A stretch of DNA of 5,233 bases from JBGOUJ01 sp041477005 (GTDB taxonomy: Bacteria; Acidobacteriota; Terriglobia; Bryobacterales; JACQDG01): assembly GCA_041477005.1 (NCBI GenBank), contig JBGOUJ010000557.1:1-5233 (forward strand), given 5' to 3'. The notes under the pieces were generated by a model, which was not told the origin of the DNA, made no database searches, and saw only the letters and a list, made by a program, of their open reading frames with translations. The position numbers and the translations under genes were made by a program. Of this stretch, positions 1-5,233 are shown in pieces. The number at the start of each line of letters is the position of its first letter. The first letter of the stretch is position 1.

Positions 1-1077
1 GAAACCGGCGCCAGGTATTGGGACTTCAGCTATCCCACCCAATTCGAGGACCGCTACGGCTACAACAATGGGCCGCGCGCGAGTCCGGTGATCGATGGAG
101 ACCGCGTCTACACCTATGGCGCGGAAGGCAAGCTGCTCTGCCTGAAGCTGCAGACAGGGCAGGTTTACTGGAAGCGCGACATCGCGGCGGAGTTCAAGGT
201 TCCGCAGGATTTCTTCGGCACGGCGACGACGCCGCTGATCGAAGGCGATCTTCTGATCATCAACGTGGGCGCGCCGCGCGGGCCGTCGGTGGCGGCCTTT
301 CACAAGCTCACGGGGAAAATGGTGTGGGGCGCGGGAGATCAATGGGGAGCCAGTTATGCCTCACCCGTCCCGGCGACGGTCAATGGGGAGCGCCGGATAT
401 TTGTATTTGCAGGAGGCGAAAGCAAGCCCCCGACCGGCGGTCTGCTTTCCATCAATCCCGCGGACGGCGCGATCGACTTTGCCTTCCCCTGGCGGAGCCG
501 GAGTTATGAGTCCGTGAACGCCGCCTCGCCCGTAGTTGCCGGGAATCAGGTGTTCATTTCGGCCAGCTACAAGGCGGGCGGCGCGCTAATCAACGTCCTG
601 CCAGGGGGAAAACACAGCGTGGCCTGGACCTCGCAAGAAGTCGGCACGCACTTCAACACTGCGATCCATAAAGATGGATACCTGTACGCCTTTGACGGAC
701 GCAATGAACCGGACGCGTCGCTGGTGTGCGTCGAGCTGAAAACGGGCAAGGTCATGTGGCGCACGAGCCCGGAGTGGGAGGAAACGCTCTTTGTTAACGG
801 CGCCGTAAGCCGAAAGCAGATGAGCACGTATCGTGGCACGCTCCTCGCCGTGGACGGGCATTTCCTGTGCCTGGGAGAGCTGGGCCATTTGCTTTGGCTG
901 GATCTAACTCCTCAAGGTTACAAGCAGCTTGCGCGGGCGTGGCTGTTTGGGGCCCGCGAGACGTGGTCGCCTCCGGTCCTGAGCCGGGGGCTGCTCTACA
1001 TCAGCCAGCATTCGCGCGATTACCAGGACGAACATCCAGCCAGGCTGCTCTGTTACGATCTGCGGGCGTACAAGTAG
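1..1077 (+). CDS. PQQ-binding-like beta-propeller repeat protein, C-terminal part (5' end outside window)
   Basis: The reading frame is open from the first base to a TAG at 1075-1077 and gives 358 residues. The start codon lies upstream; the in-frame GTG at 88 is internal, because the 29 residues before it (ETGARYWDF... GPRASP) already match the fold. Propeller blades are visible as repeated strand ends: ETGARYW (1-7), LQTGQVYW (50-57), LTGKMVW (103-109), ADGAIDFAFPW (154-164), WTSQE (209-213), LKTGKVMW (246-253), ARAWLF (311-316) and the closing LLCYDLRAYK (349-358). Strand starts such as ASPVIDGDRVY (27-37) and ASPVVAGNQVF (175-185) are typical of the PQQ-like/BamB-like repeat. About eight blades fit, so only a signal peptide and the first strands are probably missing. 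The TGxxxW turns lack the Ala-x-Asp of true quinoprotein dehydrogenases and no catalytic site is visible, so the role is probably structural or protein-binding in the periplasm. Family is confident; function is unknown. Confidence 0.87.
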   Translation, partial: ETGARYWDFSYPTQFEDRYGYNNGPRASPVIDGDRVYTYGAEGKLLCLKLQTGQVYWKRDIAAEFKVPQDFFGTATTPLIEGDLLIINVGAPRGPSVAAFHKLTGKMVWGAGDQWGASYASPVPATVNGERRIFVFAGGESKPPTGGLLSINPADGAIDFAFPWRSRSYESVNAASPVVAGNQVFISASYKAGGALINVLPGGKHSVAWTSQEVGTHFNTAIHKDGYLYAFDGRNEPDASLVCVELKTGKVMWRTSPEWEETLFVNGAVSRKQMSTYRGTLLAVDGHFLCLGELGHLLWLDLTPQGYKQLARAWLFGARETWSPPVLSRGLLYISQHSRDYQDEHPARLLCYDLRAYK

Positions 1078-1208
1078 GGCGCAAGGAACAGCAAACCGAT
1101 GCATAAATCTGCGACAGGCTTAGTCTCAGAAGAGGGTACTCCTGACAAAGGTGTCCGAGACCGGCAGCGGGTAAAATGTAAGTGGATGCCCGGTCGAAAG
1201 TTCTTTCG
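1078..1208. other. intergenic gap with bulged hairpin, no gene
   Basis: This 131-nt gap separates the propeller gene from the DUF4160 gene. It contains an imperfect hairpin at 1126-1145: TCAG (1126-1129) pairs with CTGA (1142-1145) and GAG (1132-1134) with CTC (1139-1141), with an AA bulge and a GGTA loop. No T-run follows, so it is not a classical intrinsic terminator. A wider inverted repeat, GTCTC (1123-1127) and GAGAC (1157-1161), encloses it. I see no small ORF with a ribosome binding site on either strand. Confidence 0.4.
1172..1177 (+). promoter_or_regulatory. possible -10 element for the DUF4160/DUF2442 unit
   Basis: TAAAAT matches the sigma-70 -10 consensus TATAAT at five of six positions. 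The best -35-like match, CTGACA at 1142-1147, is 24 nt away, which is too far for a standard promoter, so this is a weak call. If it is real, transcription would begin near 1184. That would exclude the in-frame GTG at 1182 and support translation from the ATG at 1209. Confidence 0.25.
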
Positions 1209-1469
1209 ATGCCCGAGGTGAGCCGTTTCTTCGGAATCGTGATTCGCATGTATTTCAACGACCACGAGCCCGCTCACTTCCATGCAGTCTACGGGGAGCA
1301 TGAGGCGTTGATCGAGATTGAGACCCTGGCCATCTATCGTGGTAAACTTCCCGGTAGAGCGCTGGCCATGGTGCTGGAGTGGGCTGCTCTCCGGCGGGAT
1401 GAATTGCGACGCGACTGGAACCGCGCTCGCAGGGGTGGGCCTGTGGAGCCGATCGCGCCGCTTGAATAG
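1209..1469 (+). CDS. DUF4160 domain-containing protein
   Basis: This is a complete 86-residue protein and a near-canonical DUF4160 family member from its first residue (MPEVSRFFGIVIRMYF) to its end (PVEPIAPLE). Family landmarks are D18-H19-E-P-A-H23-F-H25, YGEHEALIEIE (28-38), the GKLP turn (45-48), and the ALAMVLEWAALRRDEL helix (51-66) followed by W70. The frame extends upstream to a GTG at 1182, but the ATG at 1209 is preferred: family members begin at MPE-SRF, a GAAAG (1196-1200) sits 8 nt before it, and the GTG has no Shine-Dalgarno sequence. The protein is small, soluble and without a signal peptide, so it is cytoplasmic. Its biochemical role is unknown. The clustered histidines could form a metal or catalytic site, which is inference. 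It lies 14 nt upstream of a DUF2442 gene and is almost certainly co-transcribed with it. Confidence 0.93.
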   Translation: MPEVSRFFGIVIRMYFNDHEPAHFHAVYGEHEALIEIETLAIYRGKLPGRALAMVLEWAALRRDELRRDWNRARRGGPVEPIAPLE

Positions 1470-1472
1470 CAT

Positions 1473-1478
1473 GGAGGT
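1473..1478 (+). promoter_or_regulatory. ribosome binding site deciding the GTG start of the DUF2442 gene
   Basis: GGAGGT lies 5 nt before the GTG at 1484, in the gap between the two DUF genes. An ATG at 1471 overlaps this site but is in another frame and ends after 16 codons at 1521. The start of the DUF2442 protein is therefore the GTG. The strong site suggests the second gene is translated independently and possibly more strongly than the first, whose site is weak. Confidence 0.8.
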
Positions 1479-1483
1479 CAACG

Positions 1484-1798
1484 GTGAGCTTAATTCGGAT
1501 CCGCGACGTTGCCCCCCTTAAAGGGTTTCGAGTTCGACTCACCCTAACCGATGGGACCATTGTGGAGCGGGACCTGTCGTCACTTCTCTTCGGCCCTATC
1601 TTCGAGGAAATCCGAACGGAACCGGCGCGATTTCGCGAGGTGCGAGTCCAGGAAGGCACGCTTGTCTGGCCGAACGGCGCAGACCTGTGTCCCGACGTGC
1701 TGATTTGGGGTGGTCCGCCGCCGGCGGACCCGCCTTCCGTCTCCGGGATGACCGAATCGCCACAGGAAACCACAAGCGTTCCCCGTGCCCGTGGGTAG
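1484..1798 (+). CDS. DUF2442 domain-containing protein
   Basis: This is a complete 104-residue protein with a GTG start and a TAG stop at 1796-1798. The DUF2442 fold is recognisable over residues 4-75: IRDVAPLKGFRVRLTLTDG (6-24), a beta hairpin typical of the family; V-E-R-D-L-S-S-L (27-34); GPIFEEIR (37-44); the helix with FREVRV (50-55); and the hallmark GTLVWPNGADLCPDVL (58-73). After W75 the chain continues as a Pro/Ser/Thr-rich tail of about 29 residues with no visible fold. The tail begins exactly at a strong DNA inverted repeat (1712-1730), so it may be a later addition or loose extension. The protein is cytoplasmic, with no DNA-binding helix-turn-helix visible. Function is unestablished. 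As partner of the DUF4160 gene it may be the antitoxin-like or regulatory half of a two-gene module (inference). Confidence 0.92.
   Translation: MSLIRIRDVAPLKGFRVRLTLTDGTIVERDLSSLLFGPIFEEIRTEPARFREVRVQEGTLVWPNGADLCPDVLIWGGPPPADPPSVSGMTESPQETTSVPRARG
1712..1730 (+). repeat. perfect 9-bp inverted repeat inside the DUF2442 gene
   Basis: GGTCCGCCG (1712-1720) and CGGCGGACC (1722-1730) are perfect inverted copies around a single C. As RNA this can fold into an 8-bp, nearly all-GC stem with a GCC triloop. It encodes residues 77-83 (GPPPADP region), immediately after the conserved domain. No T-run follows, so a normal intrinsic terminator is unlikely. It could slow ribosomes or polymerase, stabilise the mRNA, or be a remnant of a palindromic element. 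Confidence 0.6.
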
Positions 1799-1937
1799 GC
1801 CAAGCCCGGCGGAACTCGAATTGACGATGGCGCCGCTCGCCTTCGAGGTCCGGCCGGGCCGTGCGGTCTAACCGTCCCAGCACTGTTCTACTTCCCAAGC
1901 GAGGCACAGACGATTTCTTCGTCGTTCTGCGTGCTCT

Positions 1938-1962
1938 ACCGGTGAGTCCATGACTCGTCGGT
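1938..1962 (+). other. 11-bp RNA hairpin with CAU triloop, possible 3'-end structure of the DUF operon
   Basis: ACCGGTGAGTC (1938-1948), loop CAT (1949-1951) and GACTCGTCGGT (1952-1962) form an uninterrupted 11-bp stem in + strand RNA. Two adjacent pairs (1942/1958 and 1943/1957) are G-U wobbles. These would be A-C mismatches in the antisense RNA, so the structure favours a + strand transcript. It lies 140 nt past the DUF2442 stop and upstream of the receptor promoter, which fits a 3'-UTR structure. The following bases (CTGAGGTGAAGCG) lack a U-run, so a standard Rho-independent terminator is not supported. Confidence 0.5.
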
Positions 1963-1984
1963 CTGAGGTGAAGCGTCGTTAGCA

Positions 1985-1996
1985 TGTGCTAGCACA
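1985..1996. promoter_or_regulatory. perfect 12-bp palindrome, candidate operator
   Basis: TGTGCTAGCACA is identical to its own reverse complement over 12 bp. It lies about 69 bp upstream of the -35 box proposed for the receptor gene, a position compatible with a dimeric regulator. The half site TGTGC is reminiscent of, but does not match, the CRP/FNR type. No regulator gene is in the window, so the role is a guess. Confidence 0.35.
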
Positions 1997-2064
1997 ACGA
2001 TTCGTGCGATCTGCAACGAGAGGCGCCCCGGCGAAGCCGGAAACCGGCCAGAGTGGAAAAGTTC

Positions 2065-2095
2065 TTGACTCTGACCGCCACTGGTGGTCTACTAT
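2065..2095 (+). promoter_or_regulatory. probable sigma-70-type promoter of the TonB-dependent receptor gene
   Basis: TTGACT (2065-2070) matches five of six bases of the -35 consensus. The -10 is either TCTACT (2088-2093, 17-nt spacer) or TACTAT (2090-2095, 19-nt spacer), each matching four of six. Transcription would start near 2100, giving a leader of only about 15 nt before the ATG at 2116. A small inverted repeat, CCAC-TG-GTGG (2078-2087), fills the spacer and could be an operator. This is the best promoter candidate in the window. Confidence 0.45.
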
Positions 2096-2103
2096 CCGGG
2101 ATA

Positions 2104-2110
2104 AAGGGGA
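2104..2110 (+). promoter_or_regulatory. ribosome binding site of the TonB-dependent receptor gene
   Basis: AAGGGGA ends 5 nt before the ATG at 2116, and the start it selects yields a clean signal peptide. With the predicted transcription start near 2100, this site would lie at the very 5' end of the mRNA. Confidence 0.75.
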
Positions 2111-2115
2111 TTTGC

Positions 2116-5100
2116 ATGAACACCTCGCGTATTCTGTCGACTTTGGTCTTGATGCTCGTTCTCACCTGCCCGATCCTCGCCCAGCAAGGCGCTTCGGCGG
2201 GTGTTTACGGCAGCGTGCTCGATTCCCAGGGCGCTGTCATTCCCGGGGCTAAGGTCATGCTTTTGCACGTGGCCACGAACCAGGCCCGCACGGCGACCAC
2301 GGACGACGCGGGAGAGTTTCGGTTTCCGCTGCTTCCGGTTGGGGAGTATCGAATCACCGTAGAGCAGTCCGGATTCAAGAAATACGAACAAAGCGGCTTG
2401 CGGCTCCAGGTCAACGATAACGCCAAGGTGGACGTCCGGCTCGAGGTTGGTGAGATCTCGACTCAGGTCACCGTGGAGTCCACGGCGGCTACGGTGGAAA
2501 CCGCCAACGCCACCATCAAGGAAGTCGTCGACTCCCGGCGCGTGGTGGACCTGCCGCTCAACGGCCGCAATCTGGCCGACCTGACGCTGTTGGTTCCCGG
2601 GGTGCAGCCCGTTGGCGCTCCCAATGGCGACGCCGGTCTATCGGCCTATTCCGCTCCGGGCGTGAAGCAACTGTCGGTCAACGGCTCGCGCCAGAACCAG
2701 CTCGGGTACAGCCTCGACGGAGGAGACAACAGCGACAACTTGTTTAACGGCAACATGGCCTTTCCCTTTCCCGACGCCGTGCAGGAGTTCAGCATGGTGA
2801 CGAGCAACGCCGGTCTGGAAGTCGGGAAGCACTCCGCCGGGACGGTCAACATCGTGACCAAGAGCGGCACCAATCAGATCCATGGCGACGCTTTCTGGTT
2901 CGTCCGGAACACGGACCTCAACGCCAACGACTTTTTCTCCACCTCTCCCGATGGACAGCAGCGCAATCAGACGGGCGTCACAGTGGGTGGTCCCATCATC
3001 AAGAACAAGTTGTTCCTGTTCGGCGGCTACCAGAGGACCTGGCTCCGGCAGATTGCAGGCAGCGGCAGCGACGTGACCATGCCTGCACCCTTCCGCAACG
3101 GTGATTTTTCGTCACTGCTCCCGGGCAAAGTGATCAATGACCCTTTGACCGGCCAGCCGTTCCCCGGAAACATCATTCCGAAGGCGCGTCTTTCGCCGGC
3201 GGCGCAGAATTTGGTGGGGTACACGCCCCTGCCGGGCCCTGATGGACTGATTCACTACGCTCTGAGCACGCAAGCAAATACAAGTGATTACGTGATGCGC
3301 GGCGACTACCGGCTGAACGACAAGCATACTCTTGTCGGCAGGTTCTTCCAGGAGAACTACGCCCAGGTCACTCCGTGGATACCCGGCAACATTCGGTCCA
3401 CGCGCACGGGCATTACCGCTCCGACCACGAGCGCCACGCTCGGATATACTTACGTGGCCAGATCCAATCTCATCTCCGATTCGCATATCACCATGGCGCG
3501 CGAGGTGGGGATCCGCACGATGCCGTTTCCTAAGACGATTGCCGATTTGGGCGTGGCGATCCGTCCGCAATCCAACGAGGTCAATCTGGCGATCAACGGA
3601 ACCAGCGGGATCAGCCTGAGCACCGGCTCAAAGCCGGCTTTCTTCGCCCGCACCAACATCGAGTTCCGGCATTCCTGGCAATGGATCAAGGGCCGGCACA
3701 GTATCACCTGGGGCGGCGAACTGATGTTTTCCCGATATAACGAGTACAACCCCAATTCCGCGGCGGGTATTTTCCAATTCAACGGACGTGTGACCGGATT
3801 CGACCAGGCCGACTACGTGCTGGGCGCTATGAGCTCGTTCCGACAGGGCAACGGTGAGATCGAATTTCGCCGCATCCATTACCAGGGTTTTTATGGCGGC
3901 GACACATTCCGGATGACGCCCCGCCTGACCCTGAATTTCGGCCTGCGCTGGGAACCGTTTAGTCCGATGACCGATCTGCTCGATCGGCAAGATCAATTCA
4001 TTATGGCGATGTATCAGCAGAAAATTGTCTCGCCGCATTTCGTCAACGCCCCTCCCGGAGTTTTTTACCCCGGTGACAAGCTGCCCAACGGTTATGTGAT
4101 TCCGAAGGCCGGCACGGAGGGATCGAAGAGATACGTCAGTCCCCGTTTCGGTTTCGCGTGGGACGTGAAAGGAGACGGAAAGACCAGCGTGCGGGGCGGC
4201 TACGGCCTCTTTTTCGACACCCCCGAGACGTGGTTGTACAACAACCTGAACGACTATACGCCGTTCGCTTTTTCTGTGCGCTTCCAGGACGGCTTGTTCG
4301 ATGATCCCTACATCGGACGCCGAAACCTCAATATATTCCCGTATGCCGGAGATTTTGATCCTAAAATTCCGTATCAGCTTCCTTTTGTGTTCGACTCGCT
4401 GGAGCATCAGTACAAGCTCGGCTACACGCAGAACTGGAACCTCACGGTCGAGCGGAGGCTGGGCGCCGACTGGCTGCTCCGCCTGGGATACGTAGGATCC
4501 AAAACCACTCACCTGGCGATCGGCTACGACTCCAACGCGCCGATCTACAATTTCTCGCAAACGTTGAGCCAGAATCAGAGCGCCATCGACCAGCGCCGTC
4601 CCTTAAGCCCCAACTATGGATATATCTTTTTGATGAGCAACCCGCTCGGCCAGTTCTACAACGGCCTGCAGCTTTCCATCAACAAGCGATTCAGCCGTGG
4701 GCTCAGCGTGCTGGGGAGCTACACCTGGTCGAAAAACATCGATTACAACTCCACGAACAACAACATGGAAGACAGCACCATCATGAGCCCGTTCAACTTC
4801 GGCCACTCGCGGGGGCCGGCCGACAGCGACCATCCGCAACGGTTCGCGGGTTCGTTTGTTTGGGAGTTGCCCGACCCGGGGAAGCCGACCGGCTCGAAGG
4901 CGCTCAGCGCCGTCCTGGGTCATTGGCAGATGAGCGGCATCGTTACGCTGCAATCGGGAAGACCCTTCAGCGTTTTCAGCTCCGGGGATCGCACAGCCGG
5001 CGCCGCTAACGGCGGCAATGGTGACGCCTTCGGCGATCAGGCCGGCAGTCTCACCTTGACGGGCGGCAGCCGGGGCCAGCAAATCAGGCAGTACTTCACC

Positions 5101-5233
5101 ACGACGGCGGTGGCTCAGGCGGCGGCTGGCACTTACGGCACGCTGGGCCGCGGCATTTTGCGAGGGCCCAACTTCAAGAACACGGATTTGAGCGTGCAGC
5201 GCGCTTTTCCCCTGCCCTTCCGCGAAGGCCTGC
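2116..5233 (+). CDS. Oar-like TonB-dependent receptor with carboxypeptidase-regulatory-like domain (3' end outside window)
   Basis: The frame is open from ATG 2116 to the window end: 1039 residues without a stop. Residues 1-22 form a signal peptide (Arg5, hydrophobic 6-16, cleavage likely after ILA22). Residues 29-115 are a carboxypeptidase-regulatory-like beta domain (SVLDSQGAVIPGAKV at 34-46; AGEFRFPLLPVGEYRI at 65-80). A plug domain follows from about 120 to 260, with LPLNGRN (146-152), SVNGSRQNQ (187-195), YSLDGGDN (198-205), VQEF (222-225) and NIVTKSGTNQIHGDAF (244-259). The rest is an outer-membrane barrel with RLTLNFGLRWEPF (603-615), WNLTVERRLG (774-783), YVGSKTTHL (792-800), GSYTWSKNID (867-876) and GILRGPNFKNTDLSVQRAF (1013-1031). 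The last motif lies close to the C-terminus in this family, so perhaps 40-80 residues are missing. Such receptors import, or in Myxococcus Oar help export, large substrates using TonB energy; the substrate here cannot be read from the sequence. The gene has its own promoter and ribosome binding site. Confidence 0.96.
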   Translation, partial: MNTSRILSTLVLMLVLTCPILAQQGASAGVYGSVLDSQGAVIPGAKVMLLHVATNQARTATTDDAGEFRFPLLPVGEYRITVEQSGFKKYEQSGLRLQVNDNAKVDVRLEVGEISTQVTVESTAATVETANATIKEVVDSRRVVDLPLNGRNLADLTLLVPGVQPVGAPNGDAGLSAYSAPGVKQLSVNGSRQNQLGYSLDGGDNSDNLFNGNMAFPFPDAVQEFSMVTSNAGLEVGKHSAGTVNIVTKSGTNQIHGDAFWFVRNTDLNANDFFSTSPDGQQRNQTGVTVGGPIIKNKLFLFGGYQRTWLRQIAGSGSDVTMPAPFRNGDFSSLLPGKVINDPLTGQPFPGNIIPKARLSPAAQNLVGYTPLPGPDGLIHYALSTQANTSDYVMRGDYRLNDKHTLVGRFFQENYAQVTPWIPGNIRSTRTGITAPTTSATLGYTYVARSNLISDSHITMAREVGIRTMPFPKTIADLGVAIRPQSNEVNLAINGTSGISLSTGSKPAFFARTNIEFRHSWQWIKGRHSITWGGELMFSRYNEYNPNSAAGIFQFNGRVTGFDQADYVLGAMSSFRQGNGEIEFRRIHYQGFYGGDTFRMTPRLTLNFGLRWEPFSPMTDLLDRQDQFIMAMYQQKIVSPHFVNAPPGVFYPGDKLPNGYVIPKAGTEGSKRYVSPRFGFAWDVKGDGKTSVRGGYGLFFDTPETWLYNNLNDYTPFAFSVRFQDGLFDDPYIGRRNLNIFPYAGDFDPKIPYQLPFVFDSLEHQYKLGYTQNWNLTVERRLGADWLLRLGYVGSKTTHLAIGYDSNAPIYNFSQTLSQNQSAIDQRRPLSPNYGYIFLMSNPLGQFYNGLQLSINKRFSRGLSVLGSYTWSKNIDYNSTNNNMEDSTIMSPFNFGHSRGPADSDHPQRFAGSFVWELPDPGKPTGSKALSAVLGHWQMSGIVTLQSGRPFSVFSSGDRTAGAANGGNGDAFGDQAGSLTLTGGSRGQQIRQYFTTTAVAQAAAGTYGTLGRGILRGPNFKNTDLSVQRAFPLPFREGL

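Larger units (their letters stand above)
1799..2115. other. 317-nt intergenic region with several inverted repeats
   Basis: I see no supportable gene here. The forward frame open at 1825-1953 has no ATG and no ribosome binding site, and its peptide matches nothing I recognise. The region is rich in inverted repeats: GGTCCGGCCGGGCC (1847-1860, one G-U in RNA), GACGA/TCGTC (1909-1923), the 11-bp hairpin at 1938-1962, the 12-bp palindrome at 1985-1996, and CCGGC-GAA-GCCGG (2028-2040). The last 50 bases carry the promoter and ribosome binding site of the receptor gene. Some short repeats are expected by chance in GC-rich DNA; the two listed separately stand out. Confidence 0.5.

Noticed and set aside
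18..509. 163-residue plus-strand open frame overlapping the propeller gene
   Set aside because: It is Arg/Gly/Ala-rich, shifted from a well-supported propeller frame, and has no domain.
1182..1208. N-terminal extension of the DUF4160 protein from a GTG
   Set aside because: No ribosome binding site precedes it, the nine extra residues are not part of the family, and the possible -10 element would place the transcript start near or after it.
1471..1521. Short ATG frame between the DUF genes
   Set aside because: Only 16 codons; the ATG overlaps the ribosome binding site of the real GTG start, with no site of its own.
1825..1953. Possible small peptide or gene fragment in the long gap
   Set aside because: No ATG, only a GTG at 1861 without a ribosome binding site; the peptide (ending LRALPVSP) is not recognisable.
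1106..2024. Imperfect direct repeat (ATCTGC..AC..GGC near 1107 and 2010) flanking the DUF pair
   Set aside because: Too short and too diverged to support a mobile cassette; no integrase or transposase is present.
2161..2169. Possible lipobox with Cys18 of the receptor signal peptide
   Set aside because: The residues before Cys18 (V-L-T) do not fit the lipobox, and ILA22 gives a normal signal peptidase I site.
1986..2252. 88-residue frame running through the receptor promoter and 5' end
   Set aside because: It is out of frame with the receptor and has no ribosome binding site; its start lies in the palindrome.
3628..4560. 310-residue open frame on the minus strand
   Set aside because: It is the exact reverse-complement frame of the receptor gene. 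Stops there arise only where the receptor uses TTA, CTA or TCA codons, which are rare in GC-rich genes (its end is the TCA at 3628-3630). It has no recognisable domain.
4603..5082. 159-residue open frame on the minus strand
   Set aside because: Same reverse-complement frame; it ends at the receptor's TTA codon at 4603-4605 and shows no family features.

Overview
The window looks like GC-rich chromosomal DNA from a Gram-negative bacterium, most likely an acidobacterium (a Solibacter/Bryobacter-like lineage is my best guess). The main reason is a large TonB-dependent receptor of the Oar-like type, with an N-terminal carboxypeptidase-regulatory-like domain and the LPLNGRN and YSLDGGDN signatures. 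Acidobacteria carry this family in very large numbers. A periplasmic PQQ-like beta-propeller and a DUF4160/DUF2442 pair fit the same background. This assignment is an inference from protein style; no rRNA or other marker gene is present.

Layout, all genes on the + strand: (1) 1-1077 is the C-terminal 358 residues of a PQQ-binding-like beta-propeller protein whose start lies upstream of the window. (2) 1078-1208 is a short gap with a bulged hairpin and a -10-like TAAAAT. (3) 1209-1469 and 1484-1798 form a tight two-gene unit encoding a DUF4160 protein (86 aa) and a DUF2442 protein (104 aa), 14 nt apart, the second with a strong ribosome binding site and a GTG start. (4) 1799-2115 is a 317-nt gap without a convincing gene. 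It holds an 11-bp wobble-containing hairpin, a perfect 12-bp palindrome and the probable promoter of the next gene. (5) 2116-5233 is the large TonB-dependent receptor. It is complete at the N-terminus, with a signal peptide, and is cut by the window end after 1039 residues, probably only some tens of residues short of its C-terminus.

There is no sign of one shared pathway. The propeller and the receptor are both envelope proteins, while the small DUF pair between them is cytoplasmic and is the most interesting item. It has the size, order and spacing expected of a toxin-antitoxin-like or regulatory module, although no function is established from the sequence. The receptor has its own apparent promoter and is probably a separate transcription unit. 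No mobile element, tRNA, rRNA or CRISPR array was seen.
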